Source: Desulfovibrionaceae bacterium (GTDB taxonomy: Bacteria; Desulfobacterota; Desulfovibrionia; Desulfovibrionales; Desulfovibrionaceae). From it: DNA of 64,000 nt. The notes under the pieces are model-generated. The model was not told where the DNA came from. It made no database searches and saw only the letters and a list, made by a program, of their open reading frames with translations. The stretch covers positions 1-64,000 of the forward strand of contig JACCQO010000012.1 of assembly GCA_015709205.1 (NCBI GenBank), given 5' to 3'. Position numbers and translations under genes: made by a program. Within the stretch, counting starts at the first letter, position 1, and every line of letters starts with the position of its first letter. Positions 24,750 to 32,395 of this stretch are shown piece by piece.

Positions 24750-25394
24750 ATGGGTTTTTACGACGATCTGGTCAACGGGCTGCACGGGCTCATCGGCGAC
24801 AAGGGATCCTTCGCCAACCCCAAGCAGTTGGCGGATGCCTGCGGCGTGGCGCCCATCCAGCTCAGCCGCTACCTCAAGCGCGAGCGCTCCAAGTACGTCA
24901 AGTCTCTGGCGCGGCTCATCGACGGGGTCGGGGCGCGGCTGGTCTTTCCGGGCGAGCGACCCTGCCCGGAGGGCGAGTTCGTGGCCGTGCCCAAGGTGCT
25001 GGCCAAGCCCCGCGGCGGCTCCGGCGGCCTGGAGACCGACGACTCCGTGGACGGCTACTACGCCTTCCGCTCCGAGTGGCTGCGCGCCAAGGGGCAGCCC
25101 GCCTCCATGCGGCTGATGACCGTGACCGGCGAGTCCATGGCCCCGCGCATCGAGGACGGGGACATGGTTCTGGTGGACGAGTCCCAGACCGATCTCTACG
25201 AGGGGCGCATCTACGTGGTGCGCATCGATCGGGAGATCGTCATCAAGCGCATCGCCAAGGTGCCCGGCAAGGTCCTGCTCGTCAGCGACAACCCGGCGGC
25301 CGAGCCGCGGCGCATCGAGCTGGATCTCTCCGACGAATCCGTGGACTGGGCTCCGGTGGGCCGCGTGCTTTACGTGGCCAAGGATCTTCGCTAG
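24750..25394 (+). CDS. phage repressor with S24 (LexA/CI-like) peptidase domain
   Basis: A 214-residue repressor. Residues about 20-60 form an N-terminal DNA-binding domain (PKQLADACGVAPIQLSRYLK). The C-terminal S24 domain has the catalytic pair Ser129 in TGESMAPR and Lys167 in IVIKRI, 38 residues apart as in LexA. The linker (VPKVLAKPRGGSGGLE) lacks the usual Ala-Gly cleavage pair, so it may use another site or may not be self-cleaved. GAGGAGG precedes the ATG. It stands next to the twin operator and is the natural candidate to repress the scattered phage units that carry the same motif. Confidence 0.85.
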   Translation: MGFYDDLVNGLHGLIGDKGSFANPKQLADACGVAPIQLSRYLKRERSKYVKSLARLIDGVGARLVFPGERPCPEGEFVAVPKVLAKPRGGSGGLETDDSVDGYYAFRSEWLRAKGQPASMRLMTVTGESMAPRIEDGDMVLVDESQTDLYEGRIYVVRIDREIVIKRIAKVPGKVLLVSDNPAAEPRRIELDLSDESVDWAPVGRVLYVAKDLR

Positions 25395-25454
25395 CCGCGC
25401 CGGGTTCGGCGCACGACCGGCGGGCGCAGCGCCCGCCGCCTCCGGAGACGAGAA

Positions 25455-26015
25455 ATGATGGCGCAACGCATCCGCACCATGGGCGCGGCCCGGGCTTCGC
25501 GGGCCGGGACACCGACGACCGGCCCGGCGGCCTGGGCCGCAGTGACGTGCGCATTCCTGCTGCTGGCCGCGGGGCTGCGGCCAGCCATGGCGGCCGAGCC
25601 CTACGCGGCCTTCGATGCGCGCCTGGACGGGCTCTACCAGCAGGCCAACCAGCTCGGCGACGGCATGGAGATGCTCGCGCAGCAGGGCGCGCTGGACCGG
25701 CCGGTCAACGATTCCCTGGGCTACCTGCTGGCCCTGGGCGGGCAGCAGCTCGACAACGTCCGCGACCTCATCTACGTGCTGCGCCTGGTGGCCGGGGAGG
25801 ACGCGCGCCGCGCCACGGTGAACGGCCATGTGGCCGCGCGGCTCTCGGACATCGCCGACTCCCAGGGGCTGCAGCTCATGCTGCTCACGGGGCTGGAGGG
25901 GCCGGACACCGGGGCCCGCGCCAAGGCCCTGCTCGCGGATTTCTCCGGCTACATCAAGGCCTGCCGCGACCTGGCCCGCGACCTGGCCCTGCAGGCGACC
26001 ACGGCCGCGAGGTAG
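25455..26015 (+). CDS. exported helical protein of unknown function
   Basis: A 186-residue protein with an N-terminal export signal ending near residue 48 (LLLAAGLRPAMAAEP). The mature part is all helical (DARLDGLYQQANQLGDGMEM, NSLGYLLALGGQQLDNVRDL). No catalytic motif is visible. It follows the repressor gene by 60 bases on the same strand, so it might be expressed with it, perhaps as a lysogenic conversion gene, but its composition is like that of host genes. Confidence 0.6.
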   Translation: MMAQRIRTMGAARASRAGTPTTGPAAWAAVTCAFLLLAAGLRPAMAAEPYAAFDARLDGLYQQANQLGDGMEMLAQQGALDRPVNDSLGYLLALGGQQLDNVRDLIYVLRLVAGEDARRATVNGHVAARLSDIADSQGLQLMLLTGLEGPDTGARAKALLADFSGYIKACRDLARDLALQATTAAR

Positions 26016-26150
26016 CGCGGCCGTTCCCTTCCCGCCCGGCGCGGGCGTGGCCCCGCCATGCGGACTACCTGGGAGGGCGGCCGTGCGCCGGTTCCTTTTG
26101 GCACATTCCGGCCCTGCGCCCGCCCGCTCCGTCCGTCCGCTCCGCGCGCC

Positions 26151-27368
26151 CTATCCGAAGAACGCGCCGAAGATGGCCTCCAGCTGCTCGTCGTGCTCCC
26201 GGCAGATCTCCTCCAACGACTCCACGGGCGTTCCAAGGCGCTCCCACGCCCCGGAAGCCGCGCCCGGCAAGGCGAATTGCGACCCCTGCGCAATGGCCAG
26301 GGCGTTGGCGATGTTATCGGCCACGTGCACGACCATGGCCGTGAAGTCGTGTTCGCCCTCCACGGGGCCGTGGTGCAGGCGCGCGGCCATCTCCAGGCTC
26401 TCGGGAAAGCCCCAGGCCGCGAGCAGCAGCCCGCCCACGCGGGCGTGGGTGAAGCCCATCACCGCCTCCTCGGCGTCCACCAGCGGGACGCAGGCCCCGC
26501 GGGCGTAGCGCAGCACGTCCACCGAGGCCTGGGGCAGCCGCTTGAAGAGGATCAGCCGGCCCACGTCGTGCAGCAGCCCGGCGGTGAAGAATCGCTCCGG
26601 GGCCCTGTCGCCGCAATGGGTGGCCAGCAGCTTGGCCAGCAGCCCCACGCTCAGGGAGTGGCGCCAGAAGGCGGTCATGTCGATGAGTTCCGGGGGCACC
26701 CCCTGGAAGGCCGAAACCGCCGAGACGCCCATGGCCAGGGTGGACAGCTCGCGGCCCCCGACCATGGTCACGGCGCGCGAGATGGTGTCGATGCGGCGCG
26801 CAAAGCCGTAGAACGGGCTGTTGACGATCTTCAGCAGCTTGGCCGTCAGGGCCACGTCCTTGGTCACGATGTCGGCGATCTCCCCGGCCGACGCGGTGCC
26901 CGAGGCCAGGACCTCCTGGATGCCGCCGTAGACGCCTGAAAAGCTGGCCACCTCGCACTCGGCGTCCACGATGTCCTCGGGTTGGCCTTCGCCACGGAGA
27001 AACTGGTCCGGGAGATGGTCGGCGTCGCCCCGCAGGCAGCCCTCGACGGGCGGCGTCCAGCCCTCGGCGATGCGTTGCGCGGTGCGCTCGGCGCTGATGG
27101 CGTAAAGGGCGTTCATGAAAGGATCGGCGTGGTCCACGTAGAGAAAGAAGCCGCGCGCATGCTCCTCGCCCTGATGCCGGGAGCGGGCCGAGACATGCAC
27201 CCCGCTCTCGCGGACGACGACCTTTTCGATGCCCCGGCGGGCGAGAAGTTCCAGGTGTTTTGCGGCGAGAGGCGTGCCGCCGGGCAGCAGCAGCCTGCCA
27301 TCAGGGGTTCGGACGTCATCCGCCAGGTGCATTCCGGGCGCGACGGCGCGCAGCGGTAGGGTCTTCAT
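26151..27368 (-). CDS. HDOD-domain signalling protein
   Basis: A 405-residue protein. Residues 1-55 (LRAVAPGMHLADDVRTPDGR) resemble the short domain that precedes HD-type c-di-GMP proteins. An HDOD domain spans about 140-345 (ASGTASAGEIADIVTKDVAL, KLLKIVNSPFYG) and retains an HD-like pair in GLLHDVGRLILF. HDOD proteins usually act as regulatory scaffolds in two-component and c-di-GMP systems rather than as enzymes. GGAGG lies five bases before the ATG. The gene stands alone, with an AT-rich region upstream shared with the 59-residue protein unit. Confidence 0.85.
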   Translation of the reverse strand: MKTLPLRAVAPGMHLADDVRTPDGRLLLPGGTPLAAKHLELLARRGIEKVVVRESGVHVSARSRHQGEEHARGFFLYVDHADPFMNALYAISAERTAQRIAEGWTPPVEGCLRGDADHLPDQFLRGEGQPEDIVDAECEVASFSGVYGGIQEVLASGTASAGEIADIVTKDVALTAKLLKIVNSPFYGFARRIDTISRAVTMVGGRELSTLAMGVSAVSAFQGVPPELIDMTAFWRHSLSVGLLAKLLATHCGDRAPERFFTAGLLHDVGRLILFKRLPQASVDVLRYARGACVPLVDAEEAVMGFTHARVGGLLLAAWGFPESLEMAARLHHGPVEGEHDFTAMVVHVADNIANALAIAQGSQFALPGAASGAWERLGTPVESLEEICREHDEQLEAIFGAFFG

Positions 27369-27792
27369 GCATTCCTCCGGCCGCGCACCTCGTGCGCGGG
27401 GCTTGTTGACCGGTGGACGGGTCCCCCCCGCTGTTCCACGTTTCGACGGCTGAAGGCGCCTTGCAGACGGCGCGCCTTTTCCGCCTTCAAGGCAGCATAG
27501 CACGGACCGCGCAATTGTCCTAGTGGGGTGTGACACGGCTTCCCGCCCGCAGACGCAGTGGAGGCAGACGCCGCGAAGCGCGGCCGGTGGGGCGGGAAAA
27601 GGGCGGAGCCGGAGAGGGGAAGAGAGGGGATGAAAGGGGCGGGAGCGACGCGGCGGGGCAGGCCGCTTTCGTTTTTTTCCGTTTCGATGGGGTTTCGAAT
27701 CTGCCGTCAAGAAATATTCGACGCATAATATTTTATAATTATTAAATATTTATTTGAAATAAAAAAAGTTGTGCCGGACTCGGAAAAATTTG

Positions 27793-27852
27793 TTGACTTT
27801 GATTGATCGCTCAATCAAGATGCAGCCGTGTGGTTGATTGATTGATCAATCA
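27793..27852 (+). promoter_or_regulatory. promoter with two TetR-type palindromic operators
   Basis: TTGACT (27793-27798), a 17-base spacer and CAAGAT (27816-27821). The spacer and -10 are covered by a perfect inverted repeat, TTGATTGA-TCGC-TCAATCAA (27799-27818). A second perfect palindrome, TGATTGATCAATCA, lies at 27839-27852. Such paired palindromes are typical of TetR-family operators, and a TetR gene lies about 620 bases downstream. The upstream part of the gap (27369-27790) is GC-rich and then AT-rich, with no gene seen. Confidence 0.75.
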
Positions 27853-27881
27853 CGTGCGGTTTCCGCACTGAGGAGGCTACC

Positions 27882-28061
27882 ATGATCAAGGGCATTATCG
27901 AGCGGATCGGCAAGGCGAGCCGGAGCAACGGGGGTTGCTACGGCTATGGGCCCTACTTGGGCTTCAAGAGCCCCAACGCCGACTCGGAAAGCGCCCGCTT
28001 GGTACGGACGGACGCGCGCCACGGCGCACGTCCCGTCAATGGCAAGTCGGCACGCACATAG
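27882..28061 (+). CDS. 59-residue protein of unknown function in its own regulated transcript
   Basis: MIKGIIERIGKASRSNGGCY begins a basic 59-residue protein; the middle (GYGPYLGFKSPN) is Gly/Tyr-rich and the tail is basic. A perfect GAGGAGG stands five bases before the ATG. The gene is bracketed by a promoter with two palindromic operators and by a strong terminator, so it is a complete, separately controlled unit despite its size. A short amphipathic N-terminal helix is likely. I do not recognise the family; it might be a regulatory or membrane-surface peptide. Being too short, it is easily missed by automated gene calling. Confidence 0.7.
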   Translation: MIKGIIERIGKASRSNGGCYGYGPYLGFKSPNADSESARLVRTDARHGARPVNGKSART

Positions 28062-28095
28062 TTCAAACCCAGGCAGTTTGGACCTTCATGTCTCC

Positions 28096-28129
28096 AGAGC
28101 CGGCCGTCGTTGGCCGGCTCTCCCTTTTT
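28096..28129 (+). terminator. rho-independent terminator after the 59-residue gene
   Basis: A ten-pair stem (AGAGCCGGCC with its complement) around a six-base loop, followed by CCCTTTTT. It ends the short transcript that starts near 27830. The rest of the gap up to the TetR gene holds the TetR promoter and no further gene. Confidence 0.9.
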
Positions 28130-28327
28130 GGAGGGCCGGGCGGGGCTTTTTCCCCAGCCTCGCCCGGCCTCTCCCCGGGAGACGGAGGCGGCCCTGGCCG
28201 GAGGGGAGGCGGATGGCGGGGCCTGCCGCGCCGGGCAGGCTGCCTCGTGGCCGAGGAGCCGTCGGGAGCCCGGCGGCAAGCGGAGCGGCCCGGCCGGTTC
28301 GGATTCCGCGGATTGGCCGTGATATAT

Positions 28328-28356
28328 TTGACGTTGTTACGGCGGTAGGATAACAG
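28328..28356 (+). promoter_or_regulatory. TetR gene promoter
   Basis: TTGACG (28328-28333), a 17-base spacer and TAACAG (28351-28356), in a local AT-rich patch upstream of the TetR reading frame. No copy of the TTGATTGA palindrome is seen here, so autoregulation through that operator is not evident. Confidence 0.5.
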
Positions 28357-28469
28357 TATCGACCAGTTCGATTGAAAAATGCATTCCTGCGACACGGGGC
28401 GCGCGACACGCCATGCGCAGTTCGGCCGATCGCCGTGCGCGTGGCGCAGGTCCGCCCCACGGGGGCGTC

Positions 28470-29126
28470 ATGAACGGAGCCAGTCCCACCGTGCGAGCCG
28501 CAAAGAAACGTTCTCCCAGGAGCGCAAACGGCCGCGACGAGGCCGCGATGAGCAGCCGGGAGAAGATTCTTCTGGCCGCGCGCAAGACGTTCGGGCAGTA
28601 CGGCTACGCCGACACGACCATCAAGAAGATTTCCGAAGAGGCCGGTGTGGCCTTCGGACTCATCCCGCACTACTTCGGCAGCAAGGAAAAGCTTTTCGTC
28701 CAGACCAGCGTGGGCGTGATCGACGAGGTCATGGCCCGCCTGTCCAAACGGACCGCGCTGGCCTCCAACGGGCTCGACGCGGTGATGCACTTCATGGAGG
28801 CCTACCTGGCCTGCTCCGTGGACCCGAATCTGCACTTCATGATCCTGGCGCGCTGCTCCCCCTACTCGGATGTGAAGATCGACATCAACAAGGACGACAT
28901 CATCTTCAAGTTCCGCGAGCTCATCGACTGTCTCGACGGGCACATCGCCCGCGGCGTCGAGGACGGCTCCATCGGCAAGTGCGCGCCCGCGAACATGGCC
29001 GAGATCCTCTTCGGCCTGATCGTCGGCTCGGTGCGCACCCAACTCATGGCCCCGTACTGTCCCCTCGGGTTCTACGAGCAGGTCCTGGCCTTCGCCCGGT
29101 CCTCCCTTTCGCGCGGCCTGCGCTGA
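28470..29126 (+). CDS. TetR-family transcriptional regulator
   Basis: The N-terminal DNA-binding domain reads SSREKILLAARKTFGQYGYA followed by TTIKKISEEAGVAFGLIPHY and FGSKEKLF, the standard TetR helix-turn-helix. The ligand-binding C-terminal half (about 130 residues) is all helical and specific to the individual protein. I chose the ATG at 28470 (218 residues); the ATG at 28548, with GAGG five bases before it, would give 192 residues and is equally plausible. It may act on the paired palindromes at 27799-27852 upstream of the 59-residue gene, the nearest TetR-like operators. Confidence 0.9.
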   Translation: MNGASPTVRAAKKRSPRSANGRDEAAMSSREKILLAARKTFGQYGYADTTIKKISEEAGVAFGLIPHYFGSKEKLFVQTSVGVIDEVMARLSKRTALASNGLDAVMHFMEAYLACSVDPNLHFMILARCSPYSDVKIDINKDDIIFKFRELIDCLDGHIARGVEDGSIGKCAPANMAEILFGLIVGSVRTQLMAPYCPLGFYEQVLAFARSSLSRGLR

Positions 29127-29214
29127 CCCGGACCGGGTTTCCGGGCCTTCGCATTGCGGGCGTCCTTGCCCGATCCCCCCTCCCCGCGTTATACTCGGGC
29201 TCAGAGAGGCCGAC

Positions 29215-29619
29215 ATGCTCATAGAATGGGACGATTCCTACGCCGTGGAAGACTCGATCGACGAGCAGCACCGCAAGCTCTTCGACATCCTCAACGACAT
29301 TTTCCGCTGCCTGCGCTCCGGGCCGGTCAGGGCCCGCGACCGCGACCACCTGACCGCCAGCCTGCGCGACTACTGCCGCCATCACTTCACCAATGAAGAG
29401 GCGTTGATGGAGTCCGTGGGCTATCCCGGTGTGGAGCGCCACCGGGTCGAGCACGCCCGGTTCAGCGCCAAGGTCGAGGAATTCGCCGCGGCCCCGGTCC
29501 AGGCGGACGCGGCCGGGCTGTTGGACCTGCTCGCCTTTCTCGACAACTGGCTCATCTCGCACATCATCAATTCGGACAAGCGCTTCGGGCACTTCCTGCG
29601 CGAGCGCGACGAACCCTAG
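29215..29619 (+). CDS. bacteriohemerythrin
   Basis: A 134-residue single-domain hemerythrin that binds oxygen at a di-iron site. All seven ligands are visible: His19 in DEQHRKLF, His57 and Glu61 in RHHFTNEE, His76 and His80 in ERHRVEHARF, His116 and Asp121 in ISHIINSDKRF. In anaerobes such proteins store, carry or sense oxygen. GAGAGG lies before the ATG. It follows the TetR gene by about 90 bases and could share its transcript. Confidence 0.95.
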   Translation: MLIEWDDSYAVEDSIDEQHRKLFDILNDIFRCLRSGPVRARDRDHLTASLRDYCRHHFTNEEALMESVGYPGVERHRVEHARFSAKVEEFAAAPVQADAAGLLDLLAFLDNWLISHIINSDKRFGHFLRERDEP

Positions 29620-30290
29620 CGCGGGCCCGCCCGCTGCCGTTGCCGCCGTAGCGATCCGGTCCCCGGCCGGTCCCCGATCCGCTTCGGTGTGGCCCGGTGC
29701 GTCCGGACGCCGGACCCGGCGGTGCGCCTCCCAACACCTCTCCTTCCGCTTCCTTCTTTCGTCGTAGCGCACGGTGTTGCGCAAGCCCGTTTTCGTGGCC
29801 GTCGCACATGACCGCCGCACGCGGCGATGCCCATTGCAGTTGCTGCGGACGCCTTCCCCTCTTACATCGCCCCTGCCGATTTTGCGGGGGAAGCGGGCGC
29901 GCGCGCAGGAGCCGAGTGTCCGCCGCGCCGTGAGCGACCACCCGGGGCTGCGGCGTGAAGTGCCGTTGCAAGGCAGGCGGCTGCAGGTCATATACAGATG
30001 CAACTCCCGCCCATCATTCCTCATGCTATTGCAAGAAAATTCGAATGCTGAACTGCAGTAGTGCAGTTGGAAGGAAAAGTGTTTTGCAGTGTAGAAAAAG
30101 AAAAATATATAAAAATATTTTGGAGCGTTTTGAAATGCAAATTCGCAACCCGATGCAAAATATTTAATCATTTATACTTGACTTTGTATAGAAGCACCGG
30201 CACAACCGACCCGTGCAGCATGTTGCGGAGCAGCACCAACAAAGCACATTTTCGAAGACAAACCAACTTTTTTCCATAAATGGGGGCATA
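29620..30290. other. gene-free, partly AT-rich intergenic region
   Basis: GC-rich at first, then strongly AT-rich from about 29990. I see no convincing reading frame. A TTGACT at 30178-30183 may belong to a promoter for the small genes starting at 30291, but its -10 is unclear. AT-rich composition here, as at 31 kb, resembles the control regions of the phage units. Confidence 0.4.
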
Positions 30291-30548
30291 ATGAAGAGTA
30301 TTCTCCAGGAAAACGCGTTGGAGTTGCACGGGATTGCCGGTGCACTCCGCTTTGTTCGCGCCGGTTTGGACGAGGGCGTCGCAGGCGAGGAGGACCTGAC
30401 CCTGGGCGCGGCCTACGTGGCCGGGCTGGTTTCCGAGCGGGTGGAGCGCATCGCTTCGACCCTTTGGAGCGCGACGGACGGTCCGACCAGGCGTGGGTGC
30501 GAAAACCCGTCGGGATCGGGCGTGCGGCCCGGGAGGCGGGTCGGGTGA
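30291..30548 (+). CDS. small protein of unknown function
   Basis: An 85-residue protein. Residues 1-60 form two likely helices (LQENALELHGIAGALRFVRA and LTLGAAYVAGLVSERVERIA); the last 25 are Gly/Arg-rich. No known motif. It follows a long AT-rich control region. Its stop overlaps a GTG that begins another small frame (GTGA), suggesting a small-gene operon of phage type. Confidence 0.5.
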   Translation: MKSILQENALELHGIAGALRFVRAGLDEGVAGEEDLTLGAAYVAGLVSERVERIASTLWSATDGPTRRGCENPSGSGVRPGRRVG

Positions 30549-30772
30549 ACGCCCCGGGGCCGAAAGAGTATGCAGCGCGGCTCCAGGACGTCCGGGAGGC
30601 GCGGACTCGCGGGATGACGTCCCCGGCCGGTCCAGGCGCTCGGGCGGCGACTGCGGAGGACGGAGCGAACTGCGGACGGTTCTGCGCGGCGCCGGGGAAG
30701 CAGGCCGTGGCTGGGCCGGGTTACGGCTCGGCCGGGGACTGCGCGCACCCCGCGTCCCGGGCGCGGGTGTGA
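30545..30772 (+). CDS. small protein translationally coupled to upstream gene
   Basis: A 75-residue frame starting at a GTG that overlaps the previous stop (GTGA) with GGGAGG about eight bases upstream. The N-terminal half (GPKEYAARLQDVREARTRGM) is charged and helical; the C-terminal half is Ala/Gly-rich with three cysteines. Coupling and ribosome site favour a real gene, but the high GC content leaves frames open by chance, so confidence is moderate. Confidence 0.4.
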   Translation: MNAPGPKEYAARLQDVREARTRGMTSPAGPGARAATAEDGANCGRFCAAPGKQAVAGPGYGSAGDCAHPASRARV

Positions 30773-30999
30773 CCGTGCCCGCGCGGGGCTGCCGGGCCCG
30801 GCGCGGCTGAAGCGTCCGGTATCGCGTTTGCGCCGTACGCGGGTGGCAATGCGTGGGAGCCGCGCCGCCGCTGCACCGCCGGCATCGGTTCCGCTGCCGA
30901 TCCGAGCCGACCGGGGAGACGGCGTACTCCTGTGCTCCGGCGTGCGGCGATCTTCGCGCGATCCTGGGGACGGGCCAGAGGACCAGGGATATCGAGGTG

Positions 31000-31050
31000 T
31001 TAACCAATTGGAAAAATATTCTTGACTTTTTATACCCATTTGGATAATAG
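31000..31050 (+). promoter_or_regulatory. promoter with phage operator upstream of small zinc-protein genes
   Basis: TTGACT (31022-31027), a 17-base spacer and TAATAG (31045-31050). Just upstream, 31000-31011 reads TTAACCAATTGG, the reverse complement of the shared phage operator (CCAATTGGTTAA). The surrounding gap 30773-31145 is GC-rich to about 30950 and then AT-rich, with no gene seen. Confidence 0.7.
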
Positions 31051-31145
31051 CAGGGCATCGATCGAACGGTACGCCGACGATGGGGCCGGCGGGAACAGCA
31101 TTGCTCCGCGCGCTGCTGCGCAGCGGGGAGGCAAAGGAGAACGGA

Positions 31146-31799
31146 ATGTACAAAGCCTGCGGGAATTGTCGCTTTTGGAACAGGACGACCCCGGACCAGG
31201 AATGGGGAAAGTGCCGTGTTGCCAACCCCTTCATGGAGCTGGATATTTTTGGCGGGAGCTGCGTGGCTACGCGGCGGGGAGCCCTGTGCCCGCGCCATCT
31301 GCCGTGCAGTTCGGACCAGGTTGGCGCGGGCCTGGATGGGGCCACGGGCGGCATGGCGAACCCGGTGCGAGACGATGCCGCCTCTGCTGGCGGCCGGGAT
31401 GTTGCGGAATCATTTGATAACTATTTGGTTAAATCTTTCACCCCGGCCGGGCCCGGTCGCGGCCGGGGCGGCCTGGCTGAGAAGCTGGGAGCTGGGGAGC
31501 CCGCGGTGCGGGAGCGGGTTTCGGGCCCGGCGACGTCCCGGGAAGCGGCCGGGCTCCTCGGGAGCGACGCCCCCCTGGCCCGCGTCCGTGAAAACGACCC
31601 GCCGCGCGCCGAGTTCCATCGCGCAGAGTCCGGCGGGGCCGCTTCCGGCCAGACCGATGCTCCGGGCTCCGGAACGCGGACGGCACCGGGCGCGGAACAC
31701 AAGGACGGACACGCGCGCGCAAGGGGAGAAGCCTTCTGGCGCGTGACCTGCACTCTGCGTCTGGCCTGCGCACCCCTGGCCGCGGAGGAGGGGCGATGA
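31146..31799 (+). CDS. Cys-rich small protein with long low-complexity extension
   Basis: The first 51 residues form a compact Cys domain (CGNCRFW, then WGKCRV, GGSCVA and LCPRH; Cys5, 8, 23, 39, 48) that should bind zinc. AAAGGAG precedes the ATG. The remaining 165 residues are Ala/Gly/Arg-rich without structure. Since an AT-rich stretch with the phage operator motif falls inside this part (31421-31432), the true product may once have been shorter, with the open frame continuing only because of GC content. It is coupled (ATGA) to the next gene. Confidence 0.5.
   Translation: MYKACGNCRFWNRTTPDQEWGKCRVANPFMELDIFGGSCVATRRGALCPRHLPCSSDQVGAGLDGATGGMANPVRDDAASAGGRDVAESFDNYLVKSFTPAGPGRGRGGLAEKLGAGEPAVRERVSGPATSREAAGLLGSDAPLARVRENDPPRAEFHRAESGGAASGQTDAPGSGTRTAPGAEHKDGHARARGEAFWRVTCTLRLACAPLAAEEGR
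31411..31432 (+). promoter_or_regulatory. sixth copy of the phage operator motif in an AT-rich island
   Basis: CTATTTGGTTAA at 31421-31432, preceded by TTTGATAA, within an AT-rich island that interrupts otherwise GC-rich sequence. It fits the shared phage operator. It lies inside the open frame of the Cys-rich protein gene, so it either controls the following gene or marks a former intergenic region. No convincing -35/-10 pair is seen. Confidence 0.4.
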
Positions 31800-32320
31800 G
31801 CGATCGCGCGGCCACGACCCCGGCCCCTGGGGATGCCGCCACGCAGGCCATGCCCTCCGGCGTGGTTCCCGTTGGCGCGGTTCTCGTTGGCGCGGAGCCT
31901 CCCGAAGCGGTTGTCCCCGGTGCGGCTCCCTGTGGTCTTGATCCGTGTGGTCCGGATTCGTGCGCCACCGCGCCCTCGGCCCGGCCCCTGGCCCCGTGCG
32001 TGCCCCCGCCTCCCGCTCCGGAGGCGGCGCGGGCCTGCGCCGCGCGCCCCGCCCCGCCGTCCGTCCCGCCGTCCGTCCCGCCATCCGTGCCGCCCGCCCG
32101 AACCGGCTTTACGCGCCCCCCGGGCGCCATGCCCGGGGCCGCCTTCCGCCGCCCGCGGCCGGGCGGCGCGGAAGCCCGCGCACCGGCGCAGCGGCCCGCG
32201 CGGAGGCGCTGCCGCTACCCGGGCTGCAACCGCTCCCTGCCGCCGGGCTACTGGTTCTATTGTCCGGAGCACCACGCCCTGGTCAGCGACGAATACGATC
32301 TGGACATGCAGGGCCTCTGA
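31796..32320 (+). CDS. Pro/Ala-rich protein with C-terminal zinc-binding motif
   Basis: A 174-residue protein. Residues 1-140 are low-complexity, including a four-residue tandem PSVP repeat and Gly-Ala-Val repeats. The C-terminal 35 residues carry CRYPGCNRSLPPG and WFYCPEHHALV, a Cys/His zinc-binding finger. The start overlaps the previous stop (ATGA). A terminator follows at 32343. The function is unknown; small zinc fingers of this kind are common in phage early regions. Confidence 0.55.
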   Translation: MSDRAATTPAPGDAATQAMPSGVVPVGAVLVGAEPPEAVVPGAAPCGLDPCGPDSCATAPSARPLAPCVPPPPAPEAARACAARPAPPSVPPSVPPSVPPARTGFTRPPGAMPGAAFRRPRPGGAEARAPAQRPARRRCRYPGCNRSLPPGYWFYCPEHHALVSDEYDLDMQGL

Positions 32321-32342
32321 GCCTGCTCCCGCAAATAGCGAG

Positions 32343-32377
32343 GGCCCTCCGGAAAACTTCCGGGGGGCCGTTTCGTT
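32343..32377 (+). terminator. rho-independent terminator
   Basis: A 12-pair stem (GGCCCTCCGGAA with its near-perfect complement, one G-T pair) around a three-base loop, followed by GTTTCGTT. It ends the small-gene cluster; the opposing lipoprotein gene ends at 32396. Confidence 0.75.
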
Positions 32378-32395
32378 CGTCGGCAGGAGGGGCCT

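Noticed and set aside
29697..30061. Several short plus-strand frames after the hemerythrin gene
   Set aside because: Arg/Ser/Pro-rich without ribosome sites; left open only by GC content.
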